DNA from: Fulvimarina sp040239565
GTDB taxonomy: Bacteria; Pseudomonadota; Alphaproteobacteria; Rhizobiales; Rhizobiaceae
Assembly (NCBI RefSeq): GCF_040239565.1
Contig: NZ_JBEHWS010000001.1
Location: 496,001 to 560,000 of the forward strand
Length of the DNA: 64,000 bases
Reading direction: 5' to 3'
Under the pieces are notes generated by a model. That model saw nothing but the letters and a program-made list of their open reading frames with translations, searched no databases and was not told the origin of the DNA. How positions within the stretch are numbered: position 1 is the first letter of the stretch; each line of letters starts with the position of its first letter. Of this stretch, positions 53,542-61,382 are shown in pieces. The position numbers and the translations under genes are program-made.

Positions 53542-54188
53542 GGATCGGGTGGGTGCCCAGTCTGTGGCTAACCGCGTCTTGTCGAAGTCTGCGACTTCGA
53601 GAGCGGGGTCAGGTGGCCTTCGTTGGCACGCAAGTCATCACGGATTGGCACTGCCGGCAATCTTGTGCAAAATGCACGTATAGGGCGTGTGCAAATTATC
53701 CTTTCTTCGATCGTGCTTGCGCTGAAAATCACTGTTTTCGGGATTAGTCGCGCTTGCCTTGCCGATAGGGGTTGTGGTGTTAGCCTCCGAATAAAATCGT
53801 CGTCTAGCGAATTTGCCGAAGTCCAGCCAAATCGCCCGGTCATTCGTCCCTCTTCGGTGCTGTCCGTTCAGGAACAACTCGCCGCGTCCGTCATGCTCGG
53901 CTCCCGTCCCGAGGATCCAGCGCGGTCGTGCCAAGTTCCTGATGTTTCTTATTCCTTTTTTGATCTCGGACACTCGCCGTGTCGCCGGTATCCTCCGGAT
54001 GGAGACCGAGGATGACGAAGTGGCGAGGCCGGCTCCGGTGCCGGGAGTGAACTACGGAAGGCCGACCCACCCGATGGACATCGATTCATAACCACCCGAT
54101 GCGACGGGTGAAAATTCGCAGAGCGTCGCACGGGCGGATCATCGCTGCGGCATCGCGAAGAGTACGAATTTTCCCAATCTATCCTCTT
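53542..54188. other. Long non-coding region with a dispersed repeat
   Basis: About 650 bp without a convincing gene. Short open frames on both strands lack ribosome sites and recognisable motifs. It contains a small dyad GTGCA-AAA-TGCAC (53665-53677), repeat copy C at 53887-54016 and an AT-rich stretch leading into the next promoter. Confidence 0.4.
53887..54016. repeat. Dispersed palindromic intergenic repeat, copy C
   Basis: The left end GTCATGCTCGGCTCCCGTCC with GAGGATCCAGCG, and the right end GATGGAGACCGAGGATGACG, correspond to the arms of copy B at 36425-36569 (GTCATCCTCGGG...GAGGATCCA and CCGAGGATGAC) but have diverged, so the inverted repeat is imperfect. Confidence 0.55.
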
Positions 54189-54216
54189 TGAAAACTCCTT
54201 ATTAGGAATTATATCC
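54189..54216 (+). promoter_or_regulatory. Candidate promoter of the exported nuclease gene
   Basis: TTGAAA (54189-54194), a 16-nt spacer and TATATC (54211-54216), in an AT-rich stretch about 30 nt before the start codon. Both hexamers are near the housekeeping consensus. Confidence 0.45.
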
Positions 54217-54247
54217 GAAGCAGTCGTGCTATCTTGCCGTAACAAAG

Positions 54248-54772
54248 GTGGTTCTGTCGGTGGCGATTTCGCTTAAAGGTTGCATGGGCATTGTGGCGGC
54301 AGGGGCCATCGCTCTTGCCTCCGTCTTCCAGCCGTCGAGCGCCTTCGCGGAAGAGCCGCCGCGGGCGATCGATGGGCCTGTGGTGGCCCATGTGATCAAG
54401 GTCCGCGACGGCGATACGATCGAGGTTCAGGCCTTCATCTGGCCGATGCAATCGGTCCATGTCGCCGTCCGGCTGAAGGGCATAGACGCCCCGGAAAAGC
54501 GCGGATCCTGCGAAGCGGAGAAGCAGGCGGCGGCCGTTGCCACGGAACGGCTCAAGAAAATCGTCGCTTCGGGCGAGATCACCCTCACCGAGATCAAAGG
54601 CGACAAATATTTCGGCCGCGTCCTCGCCAAGGTCTCGACGGAAGGCGAGCCGGATGTCGCCAAGCGCCTCCTCGATGATGGCGTCGTCGTCGAATATGGC
54701 GGCGAAGCTCGGCGCGACTGGTGTACTGAGCTTTCCGGTACACCCATGCCGACGCCGTCGCCGCGAGGCTGA
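54248..54772 (+). CDS. Exported thermonuclease-family (SNase-like) protein
   Basis: A 174-residue protein with a signal peptide (GCMGIVAAGAIALASVFQPS, cleavage after AFA near residue 34) and a staphylococcal-nuclease-like OB fold: VIKVRDGDTIEVQAFIWPMQ, VRLKGIDAPEKRG and DKYFGRVLAKV, which retain the Asp, Arg and Glu positions of the active site. Probably secreted or periplasmic. Start is GTG; another in-frame GTG lies 12 nt on. C-terminal ten residues are Pro/Thr-rich. Confidence 0.8.
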   Translation: MVLSVAISLKGCMGIVAAGAIALASVFQPSSAFAEEPPRAIDGPVVAHVIKVRDGDTIEVQAFIWPMQSVHVAVRLKGIDAPEKRGSCEAEKQAAAVATERLKKIVASGEITLTEIKGDKYFGRVLAKVSTEGEPDVAKRLLDDGVVVEYGGEARRDWCTELSGTPMPTPSPRG

Positions 54773-54800
54773 TGCTCTTCTGCGAATTTCCTAACCGGTC

Positions 54801-55373
54801 TTACTGATGGTCTTCGTCGGGCACCGGCACATTGAAGCCGTTGAGCGTCATCGAGACGAGGCAGTAGAGGCCGACGAGATAGATGAGTTCGTGCGCGCCC
54901 TTCTGCCCGAAGGTCTTGACCGCCTGATCATAGGTCGGGCGCGGCAGGACCGAGCCGGTAACCAGCGCATGGGCGACGTCGTAGGCAACTTCCTCCTCGC
55001 CCTTTAACCCGGTCGGCTTGACGCCGGCGACCAGTGTCGAAATCGTTTCCTCGTCGATGCCCTGCTCTTCGGCGACCGCATCATGGGCGTAGATCTCGTA
55101 GGCCGAGTTGAAATGCGCGCCCGTGACGAGGATCGCGATCTCCCGCGCCTTTGGAGGCAGAGTCGCTTCCATGGACATGATCTTCGTCAGGTCCCAGATC
55201 GCCTTGCCGATCTTCGGCTCATGCAGCCATGGGTTCCACGGCCCCATGAGCGCGCCATTCTCCGCGATCGCATTGAAAACGTTGAACTTGGCGTCGATCC
55301 CCTGTCTCATGTCGTCATAGAGGGGCTTCTGTTCGGCGGTCAGTTTGTCCGGTTCGATAAGGGGGATGCGCAT
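54801..55373 (-). CDS. Carboxymuconolactone decarboxylase-family protein
   Basis: A 190-residue all-helical AhpD/CMD-like protein (LPPKAREIAILVTGAHFNSA, YEIYAHDAVAEEQGIDEETI, LIYLVGLYCLVSMTLNGFNV). The CxxC redox pair of AhpD is missing: the region where it would be reads HFNSAYEIYAHD. It is therefore unlikely to be a peroxidase partner; many such proteins have unknown activity. Divergent from the cfa-like gene. Confidence 0.8.
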   Translation of the reverse strand: MRIPLIEPDKLTAEQKPLYDDMRQGIDAKFNVFNAIAENGALMGPWNPWLHEPKIGKAIWDLTKIMSMEATLPPKAREIAILVTGAHFNSAYEIYAHDAVAEEQGIDEETISTLVAGVKPTGLKGEEEVAYDVAHALVTGSVLPRPTYDQAVKTFGQKGAHELIYLVGLYCLVSMTLNGFNVPVPDEDHQ

Positions 55374-55514
55374 GGCGAATTGGCTTTCCTGGTGGAGTCG
55401 GGTTTAAACCCGTAACGAAGGCCGTCGCCTATGGATGCGTGCGGTGCAGCAAAGTATGATGCCGGAAGTCTCTTTGGGGCTTCGACAGGCGCAGAATCGG
55501 TAGCGGGGACGGCC

Positions 55515-56813
55515 ATGTCCGTGGCGAGCTTTAACGGGTCAGAAAACAGCGACGAAGCGCGGCTGAAGAGTATTGTCCGGCATGTGATCGAGGTGATGAG
55601 ACCGGGCTTTGCCATCGAACTCTGGGACGGCGAGCGGATCGGCCCGGAGGGCGGCCCGGTGGTGGTCCTATCCGATCCGGCTGGGCTCGCCCGGCTCGCC
55701 ATGCGGCCATCGATTGGCCGTGTCGTCGCGCTGTGGATGGACAAAAGTATCGACTTCCGGAACGGTACCACCTTCGACCTCGTCGGCAAGCGCTCCGAAA
55801 CCCGCACAAAGGATGCCCTTAAGCGAATCGAGAAGGGCCGGATCGTGAAGGCACTGCCCGCGCTCTGGCGCTTGTCGCGCAAGGCCGGGGTGGAGGAAAA
55901 GGACGGCACGGGTTCGGGCCGCAGCGGCTCCTCCAAGGAGGCGATCCAGTATCATTACGACGTCGGCAACGACTTTTACCGCCTCTTCCTCGACGAGCGC
56001 ATGCTTTATTCCTGCGCCTATTTCGACGGCTGGCACGAGGACATCGGCAAGGCGCAGGAAGACAAGCTCGACATGATCTGCCGCAAGCTGCGGCTGAAGG
56101 AGGGCGAGCGCTTCCTCGATATCGGCTGCGGCTGGGGTGCGCTGCTGATTCACGCCGCCTCGCGCTATGGCGTGACTGGGCAGGGCGTGACGCTTTCCCA
56201 GGAACAGTTCGATCTCGCGACGGCACGGGTGAGGGACACCGGCCTCGAGGATAAAATCACAATTGAGCTGAAGCCCTTTCAGGAACTTTCCGGCACCTTC
56301 GACAAGGTCGCTTCCATCGGCATGTACGAGCATGTCGGCTTCAAGAACCACGACGATTACTTTTCGGCCGTGCGAAAGCTGCTGAAGCCGAAGGGGCTCT
56401 ATCTCCACCACGCCATCACGCGCCCCGCGAAGAAGACCGAGAAGGCCTTTCACAAGGGCACGCCCGAATATCGGGCGATCACCCGCTACATCTTTCCCGG
56501 TGCCGAGCTCGACCATATCGGCCATTCGACGCGGATGCTGGAAAAGCATCGCTTCGAGGTGCACGACATCGAGGACTGGCGCGAGCACTACGCGCTGACC
56601 TGCAAGCTCTGGCACGACCGCCTGCTCGCCCGCTTCGACGAAGCCTGCGAACTCGCCGGCGAGCGCAAGGCGCGCCTCTGGCTGCTTTACCTTGCCGGTT
56701 GTTCTCTCGGCTTCACGCGCGGCGGCATCCTGATTTATCAGACCCTCGCTTCGAAACGCGGCAAGGGAGCAGCCGAACTGCCGCCGACGCGCCGCGATCT
56801 CTACGCGGACTGA
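55515..56813 (+). CDS. Cyclopropane-fatty-acyl-phospholipid synthase-like methyltransferase
   Basis: A 432-residue CFA synthase family enzyme. The N-terminal domain (about 1-130) is followed by IQYHYDVGNDFYRLFLDERM and YSCAYFDGW, then the SAM site FLDIGCGWGALLIHAASRYG and VTGQGVTLSQEQFDLA. SIGMYEHVGFKNHDDYF carries the catalytic Glu/His (bicarbonate site), and the C-terminus has WLLYLAGCSLGFTRGGI. It adds a methylene from SAM across lipid double bonds or a related methyl transfer. I chose the ATG at 55515 (GGGGA upstream); an earlier start at 55431 is open but unconserved. Confidence 0.9.
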   Translation: MSVASFNGSENSDEARLKSIVRHVIEVMRPGFAIELWDGERIGPEGGPVVVLSDPAGLARLAMRPSIGRVVALWMDKSIDFRNGTTFDLVGKRSETRTKDALKRIEKGRIVKALPALWRLSRKAGVEEKDGTGSGRSGSSKEAIQYHYDVGNDFYRLFLDERMLYSCAYFDGWHEDIGKAQEDKLDMICRKLRLKEGERFLDIGCGWGALLIHAASRYGVTGQGVTLSQEQFDLATARVRDTGLEDKITIELKPFQELSGTFDKVASIGMYEHVGFKNHDDYFSAVRKLLKPKGLYLHHAITRPAKKTEKAFHKGTPEYRAITRYIFPGAELDHIGHSTRMLEKHRFEVHDIEDWREHYALTCKLWHDRLLARFDEACELAGERKARLWLLYLAGCSLGFTRGGILIYQTLASKRGKGAAELPPTRRDLYAD

Positions 56814-56827
56814 CTGCCGGACAGGGG

Positions 56828-57007
56828 CTACCGGTCGCCCGCAGGCCGCGCGCCTTGCCTCGGCGGCACGCCGGCCTTCGCCTCCTTCCGGCAGCGCTGG
56901 GAGCAAAATTTCACCTCCTCCCAGTTCTTCTCCCACTTCTTGCGCCAGACCATAGGCTTGCCGCACTGGACGCAGATTTTGACGGGAAGTTCGGATTTGG
57001 CGCTCAT
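56828..57007 (-). CDS. DUF2256 small zinc-finger-like protein
   Basis: A 59-residue protein with a treble-clef-like Cys pattern: KICVQCGKPMVWRKKWEKNW then EEVKFCSQRCRKEAK. This matches DUF2256, often encoded near cryptochrome or photolyase genes, and of unknown function. The ATG at 57007 is where the family begins; an upstream frame on this strand overlaps preT and is a shadow. Convergent with the cfa-like gene, divergent from preT. Confidence 0.85.
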   Translation of the reverse strand: MSAKSELPVKICVQCGKPMVWRKKWEKNWEEVKFCSQRCRKEAKAGVPPRQGARPAGDR

Positions 57008-57203
57008 CGGGAGCGATATGGCGGATACCGCTCCGCTTGGAAAGATGAGCTGCCGCCGATCATCTCCTGAGAACTCAGTGACAGGCGGCGCAGCACTGAA
57101 TAGCTGCGCGGGAGGCTGGCCAATTGTCGACCGGCTAACCCCGATAATGTCTTCCAGCTGGCTCATAATCACGCCTGTTTTAGGAGAACCTTGCATAAAA
57201 AAT

Positions 57204-57219
57204 TTGACCTTTCGGTCAA
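57204..57219. promoter_or_regulatory. RutR-type operator upstream of preT
   Basis: TTGACCTTTCGGTCAA, a perfect 6-bp dyad (7 bp with the outer T/A) with a 4-nt spacer. It matches the E. coli RutR consensus TTGACCAnnTGGTCAA at 12 of 14 defined positions. It lies 46 nt before the preT ATG. A RutR gene sits at 60591-61268. Confidence 0.75.
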
Positions 57220-57265
57220 AAATTGCAGACTGAGTTTTGAACGTTTCCAAAGTCCGGAGATCCGC

Positions 57266-58624
57266 ATGAGCGCAGCGTCCGACCGTCCCGACATCAATTC
57301 CGGCCGGCTCGGTGCGGATGCGCTGGAGAGAAACTTTTCCGATCTCCATCCGGCGCTCACCCGGCACGAGGCGGTTGTCGAGGCTGATCGCTGCTATTTC
57401 TGCTATGACGCGCCGTGCATGAACGCCTGCCCGACGGGCATCGATATTCCGCTGTTCATCCGCCAGATCGGGGCGGACAATCCGGACGGCGCGGCGAAGA
57501 CGATCCTGGAAGAGAATATTTTCGGCGCAATGTGCGCGCGGGTCTGCCCGACCGAGACGCTCTGCGAGGAGGTCTGCGTGCGGGAGGTGGCCGAGGGCAA
57601 GCCCGTACGGATCGGCATGCTGCAGCGCTATGCGACCGACCATCTGATGGCTCATGCGACAAGCCATCCGTTTCAGCGGGCAGCGGCGACGGGCAAGCGG
57701 ATCGCGATCGTCGGGGCCGGCCCGGCCGGCCTTTCCTGCGCGCACCGGCTTGCCATGCATGGCCATGACGTGACGGTGTTCGAGGCGCGCGACAAGGCTG
57801 GCGGGCTCAACGAATACGGCATCGCGGCCTACAAGGCGACGGAGGGCGTGGCCCAGGCCGAGGTCGATTTTCTTCTTGGGATTGGCGGTATCACGATCGA
57901 GACCGGCAAGGCGCTCGGCCGGGATATCCATCTGGACGCGCTTGCTCGCGACTACGACGCCGTCTTCCTCGGGATGGGACTTGCCGGCGTCAACGCGCTG
58001 AAAGCCGATGGCGAAACTGCGGAGGGCGCGATGGACGCGGTCGGCTGGATCGCCGATCTCCGCCAGACGACCGATCTTTCGACCGTGCCCGTCGGCCGGC
58101 GCGTCGTCGTTATCGGCGGCGGCATGACGGCGATCGATGCCGGCGTTCAGGCGAAGAATCTCGGAGCCGAGGAGGTCACCATCGCCTATCGGCGCGGCCG
58201 CGAGTCGATGGGTGCGTCAGCCTATGAACAGGAGGTTGCGGCGACGCGCGGGGTGCACCTCCGCTTCAATCTGCAGCCGGCGCGCATTCATGCCGAGGGC
58301 GGCCATGTGACGGGCATCACCTTCGAGCGGACGGCGTCCGGCGCGGACGGAAAGCTCACCGGTACCGGCGAGGAGGTGACCCTCGAAGCCGACCAGATCT
58401 TCAAGGCGATCGGCCAGAGCTTCGTGCCGGACGGCGTCTCGGCGGAAGCCGCGAAACTCGATCTCGAAGGCGGGCGGATCAGGGTCGGCGACGATCGCAA
58501 GACGTCGATGGCCAAGGTCTGGGCCGGCGGCGACTGCATCTTCGGTGGCTCGGACCTGACGGTGGTCGCCGTTGAAGACGGCAAGATCGCGGCGGAAGAC
58601 ATTCATGTCGCGCTGGCCGGATAG
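57266..58624 (+). CDS. preT: NAD-dependent dihydropyrimidine dehydrogenase subunit PreT
   Basis: A 452-residue glutamate-synthase-small-chain-like flavoprotein. N-terminal Fe-S cysteines in RCYFCYDAPCMNACPTGIDI and CARVCPTETLCEEVCVRE; FAD site IAIVGAGPAGLSCAHRLAMH; NAD site VVVIGGGMTAIDAG with FDAV-like YDAVFLGMGLAG; C-terminal GGDCIFGGSDLTVVAVEDGK. With PreA it reduces uracil and thymine to dihydropyrimidines. Start at 57266 has GGAG upstream; a longer frame would begin inside the RutR operator region. preA is separated by a toxin-antitoxin locus. Confidence 0.94.
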   Translation: MSAASDRPDINSGRLGADALERNFSDLHPALTRHEAVVEADRCYFCYDAPCMNACPTGIDIPLFIRQIGADNPDGAAKTILEENIFGAMCARVCPTETLCEEVCVREVAEGKPVRIGMLQRYATDHLMAHATSHPFQRAAATGKRIAIVGAGPAGLSCAHRLAMHGHDVTVFEARDKAGGLNEYGIAAYKATEGVAQAEVDFLLGIGGITIETGKALGRDIHLDALARDYDAVFLGMGLAGVNALKADGETAEGAMDAVGWIADLRQTTDLSTVPVGRRVVVIGGGMTAIDAGVQAKNLGAEEVTIAYRRGRESMGASAYEQEVAATRGVHLRFNLQPARIHAEGGHVTGITFERTASGADGKLTGTGEEVTLEADQIFKAIGQSFVPDGVSAEAAKLDLEGGRIRVGDDRKTSMAKVWAGGDCIFGGSDLTVVAVEDGKIAAEDIHVALAG

Positions 58625-58639
58625 GATGGTGAGCGCCCG

Positions 58640-58876
58640 TCAGAGAAGAGCCATGAAATCTTCAGGCGAGATCACTGCCTCATCGAGAATGGCGTCCAAC
58701 GTTCGGTCTTTCAGAAGGCGAGAGCCATGGTCTGGAACGGTCGTCTTTCGAGATTTGTCCTCGGAATGGACGAGCCGCACATGGCTCCCCTTCTGCCGCA
58801 CAACGACAAACCCGCCTTTGCGCGAAGCCCGAATGACTTCACGTTCGGTTACGACTGGCAGGCGTCGCGGATTCAT
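58640..58876 (-). CDS. hicA: HicA-family toxin (mRNA interferase)
   Basis: A 78-residue protein with the HicA dsRBD-like fold: LPVVTEREVIRASRKGGFVV, RQKGSHVRLVH (the catalytic His) and TTVPDHGSRLLKDRTLDAIL. HicA toxins cleave mRNA and are neutralised by HicB. It follows its hicB partner by 1 nt on the minus strand. The toxin reading frame looks intact while the antitoxin is interrupted by a stop codon. It lies between preT and preA, opposite to both. Confidence 0.85.
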   Translation of the reverse strand: MNPRRLPVVTEREVIRASRKGGFVVVRQKGSHVRLVHSEDKSRKTTVPDHGSRLLKDRTLDAILDEAVISPEDFMALL

Positions 58877-58877
58877 C

Positions 58878-59108
58878 TCAAGCCGCTATATGAACGTCTT
58901 CCATGACCGGCCGGATGTTTTCAGGCGCCGCGATCCCTTCTTCGCGATAGCATTCCAGAACAAGCTCGATGGCCTCACGCGCCATGGCAAGAGCCTCCTC
59001 GCGCGTGTCACCTTCAGTGACAACCTCCGGCAGAGCCGGGACCCGCACGGTGTAGCCACCTTCCTACTGGGGAATGAGTGTGACCGTGTAATCGAGTCCA
59101 TCACTCAT
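58878..59108 (-). pseudogene. hicB: HicB-family antitoxin interrupted by an in-frame TAG
   Basis: The frame reads MSDGLDYTVTLIPQ, then TAG (59064-59066), then EGGYTVRVPALPEVVTEGDT, continuing for 76 codons in all to a TGA directly before hicA. The part after the stop is clear HicB sequence (EEALAMAREAIELVLECYRE). Relatives carry Glu-Glu or Glu-Asp at this place, so one GAG-to-TAG change explains it. Translation might restart at the GTG in YTVRV or at the ATG in LAMARE, giving a shortened antitoxin lacking the first strand. There is no DNA-binding domain after the HicB fold. Confidence 0.8.
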
Positions 59109-59235
59109 GTGAGCGCTCTCCAGAAGAAAATAAGACGCGTGATCCTTCGCCCTGCGGACTGCAAGAACTCGCAAAACGATCATAGCCTGAAGATAGCACT
59201 CCTCGAACAGAGCCGCCAGAACTGGAGCCTGCACC

Positions 59236-60588
59236 ATGGCTGACCTCACCACCTCCTTCCTCGGCATCACATCGCCCAATCCGTTTTGGCTCGCCTCGGC
59301 GCCGCCGACCGACAAGCAATACAATGTGGAGCGCGCCTTTCGGGCCGGATGGGGCGGTGTCGTCTGGAAGACGCTTGGCGAGGCCGGGCCGCCGGTCGTC
59401 AACGTCAACGGCCCGCGCTACGGTGCGATCCATGGCGGCGATCGCCGGCTGCTCGGGCTCAACAATATCGAGCTTATCACCGACCGCGACCTCGACACCA
59501 ATCTTCGTGAGATCGAGGCGGTGAAGAAGGTCTGGCCGGACAGGGCGATGATCGTCTCGCTGATGGTCCCGTGCGAGGAGGAGGCGTGGAAGGCGATTCT
59601 GAAACGTGTCGAGACCACCGGCTGCGACGGCGTCGAGCTCAATTTCGGCTGCCCGCACGGGATGAGCGAGCGCGGCATGGGCTCGGCCGTCGGGCAGGTG
59701 CCGGAATACATCGAGATGGTGGCGCGCTGGTGCAAGGAGAACACCGATCTCCCGGTCATCGTGAAGCTGACGCCGAACATCACCGATGTCCGCTACCCGG
59801 CGCGGGCGGCCAAGAGCGGCGGGGCGGACGCGGTCTCGCTCATCAACACGATCTCCTCGATCACCTCGGTCGATCTCGATCTCTTCGCGCCCGAGCCGAC
59901 CATCGACGGCAAGGGCTCCCATGGCGGTTATTGCGGCCCGGCGGTCAAGCCCATCGCCCTCAACATGGTCGCCGAGATCGCGCGCGATCCGGAGACGGCC
60001 GGCCTGCCGATCTCCGGCATCGGCGGCGTCAGCACCTGGCGCGACGCGGCGGAGTTCATCGCGCTCGGCTGCGGCACGGTTCAGGTCTGCACGGCGGCGA
60101 TGACCTACGGCTTCCACGTGGTGCAGGAGATGATCACGGGCCTCTCCAACTATATGGACGAGAAGGGCTTTGCCTCGATCGAGGATTTTCGCGGCCGCGC
60201 CGTGCCGAACGTCACCGACTGGCAGTATCTCAACCTCAACTACGTCACCAAGGCGCGGATCGACCAGGACCTCTGTATCAAATGCGGGCGCTGCCACATC
60301 GCCTGCGAGGATACCTCCCATCAGGCGATCACGAAGGAAGTGGACGGCAAACGCCATTTCGAGGTGATCGACGCCGAATGCGTCGGCTGCAATCTCTGCG
60401 TCAATGTCTGTCCGGTCGAGGACTGCATCACCATGGAGACGATTTCCGGTGTCGATCCACGCACCGGAAAGCCGGCGAACGATGGCTATGCCAACTGGAC
60501 CCAGCACCCGAACAACCCCTCCTCCGGGGCATCGAGAGAGGCCCAGCAATTTGCCGCCGAACCTGTGGTGCCCGACGCGGCGGAATAA
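59236..60588 (+). CDS. preA: NAD-dependent dihydropyrimidine dehydrogenase subunit PreA
   Basis: A 450-residue protein. Residues 1-310 form the FMN TIM barrel similar to dihydroorotate dehydrogenase (ADLTTSFLGITSPNPFWLAS, GCDGVELNFGCPHGMSERGM with the catalytic Cys region, VKLTPNITDVRYPARAAK, GIGGVSTWRDAAEFIALGCG). The C-terminal ferredoxin domain has two [4Fe-4S] motifs, CIKCGRCHIAC and CVGCNLCVNVCP. It is the catalytic partner of PreT. Separated from preT by 611 nt containing hicAB. Convergent with rutR. Confidence 0.95.
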   Translation: MADLTTSFLGITSPNPFWLASAPPTDKQYNVERAFRAGWGGVVWKTLGEAGPPVVNVNGPRYGAIHGGDRRLLGLNNIELITDRDLDTNLREIEAVKKVWPDRAMIVSLMVPCEEEAWKAILKRVETTGCDGVELNFGCPHGMSERGMGSAVGQVPEYIEMVARWCKENTDLPVIVKLTPNITDVRYPARAAKSGGADAVSLINTISSITSVDLDLFAPEPTIDGKGSHGGYCGPAVKPIALNMVAEIARDPETAGLPISGIGGVSTWRDAAEFIALGCGTVQVCTAAMTYGFHVVQEMITGLSNYMDEKGFASIEDFRGRAVPNVTDWQYLNLNYVTKARIDQDLCIKCGRCHIACEDTSHQAITKEVDGKRHFEVIDAECVGCNLCVNVCPVEDCITMETISGVDPRTGKPANDGYANWTQHPNNPSSGASREAQQFAAEPVVPDAAE

Positions 60589-60590
60589 GC

Positions 60591-61268
60591 TCAGCGGGGC
60601 GCCGCCCCTCTCAAGAGTAGCGTCAGCACGGCCTGCGCCGCCTGATCCTCGAACCCCGGCTGTTTCGTCTGGCGTCCGAGGATTGCGCCGATCTGCACGT
60701 CGAAATCGGCGTAATGCTGGGTGACGGCCCAGATGGCGAAGATCAGGTGATAGGGTTCGATCGGGGCGAGGCGTCCCTCGGAAACCCATGTCGCGATCGT
60801 CTTCGCCTTCCGCTCGACGATCGCCTTCAGGTCCGTCGACAGATAGCGATCGATATGCGGGGCGCCGGCGAGGATCTCACCCGCAAAGAGGCGCGAGGCC
60901 TGGGGATGCTTAAAGGACAAGGCCATTTTCGCGGTGATATAGCGGCGAAGCTCTTCGATCGGATCGCCGTTCGGATCGAGAGCGTCGAGCGGCGACAGCC
61001 AGTCGGCCATGACCTCTTCGAGAACCGCCTTGTAGAGATCGGTCTTGCGCCGGAAGTAATAGAGCATGTTCGGCTTCGACATGCCGGCCGTCGCGGCGAT
61101 CTCGTCGAGCGTCGCGCCACGCAAGCCGTGCCGCGCAAACACCTCCCGCGCCGCCACGAGAATCGCTTCGCGGTTTTTCGCCTGAATGCGTGTCTGCGCT
61201 TCGTCCACCGGTCGATCAGTCAATTGATCCAAGCCTTTGCCCTCGTCGACTGCCTGCGCTTTATGCAT
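60591..61268 (-). CDS. rutR: TetR-family pyrimidine regulator RutR
   Basis: A 225-residue TetR regulator closely resembling E. coli RutR along its whole length: helix-turn-helix GATLDEIAATAGMSKPNMLY then YFRRKTDLYKAVLEE, and ligand domain PQASRLFAGEILAGAPHID, RLAPIEPYHLIFAIWAVTQH, YADFDVQIGAI. RutR binds uracil and leaves its operator. RutR-like palindromes lie upstream of its own gene and of preT, so here it probably controls the reductive pathway. An ATG at 61268 is used; a GTG 15 nt upstream is also open. The N-terminal about 25 residues before the HTH are variable. Confidence 0.92.
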   Translation of the reverse strand: MHKAQAVDEGKGLDQLTDRPVDEAQTRIQAKNREAILVAAREVFARHGLRGATLDEIAATAGMSKPNMLYYFRRKTDLYKAVLEEVMADWLSPLDALDPNGDPIEELRRYITAKMALSFKHPQASRLFAGEILAGAPHIDRYLSTDLKAIVERKAKTIATWVSEGRLAPIEPYHLIFAIWAVTQHYADFDVQIGAILGRQTKQPGFEDQAAQAVLTLLLRGAAPR

Positions 61269-61337
61269 CGCGAAATGATGCACAGATGCGATGCGGAAGC
61301 GGCTTGACCCGCCGCCGAGCCTTTCATACGTTCATTT

Positions 61338-61353
61338 TTGACCAAACAGTCAA
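61338..61353. promoter_or_regulatory. RutR-type operator between rutR and the amidohydrolase gene
   Basis: TTGACCAAACAGTCAA matches the RutR consensus TTGACCAnnTGGTCAA at 12 of 14 defined positions. It is located in the divergent intergenic space, 70 nt from the rutR ATG and 30 nt from the amidohydrolase ATG, so it could control both. Confidence 0.7.
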
Positions 61354-61382
61354 GAACGACTCTGTCGATCGAGAGGTGCCCT

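Noticed and set aside
53638..53973. 111-residue minus-strand frame in the gene-free stretch
   Set aside because: It covers part of repeat copy C and lacks ribosome site and homology-like features.
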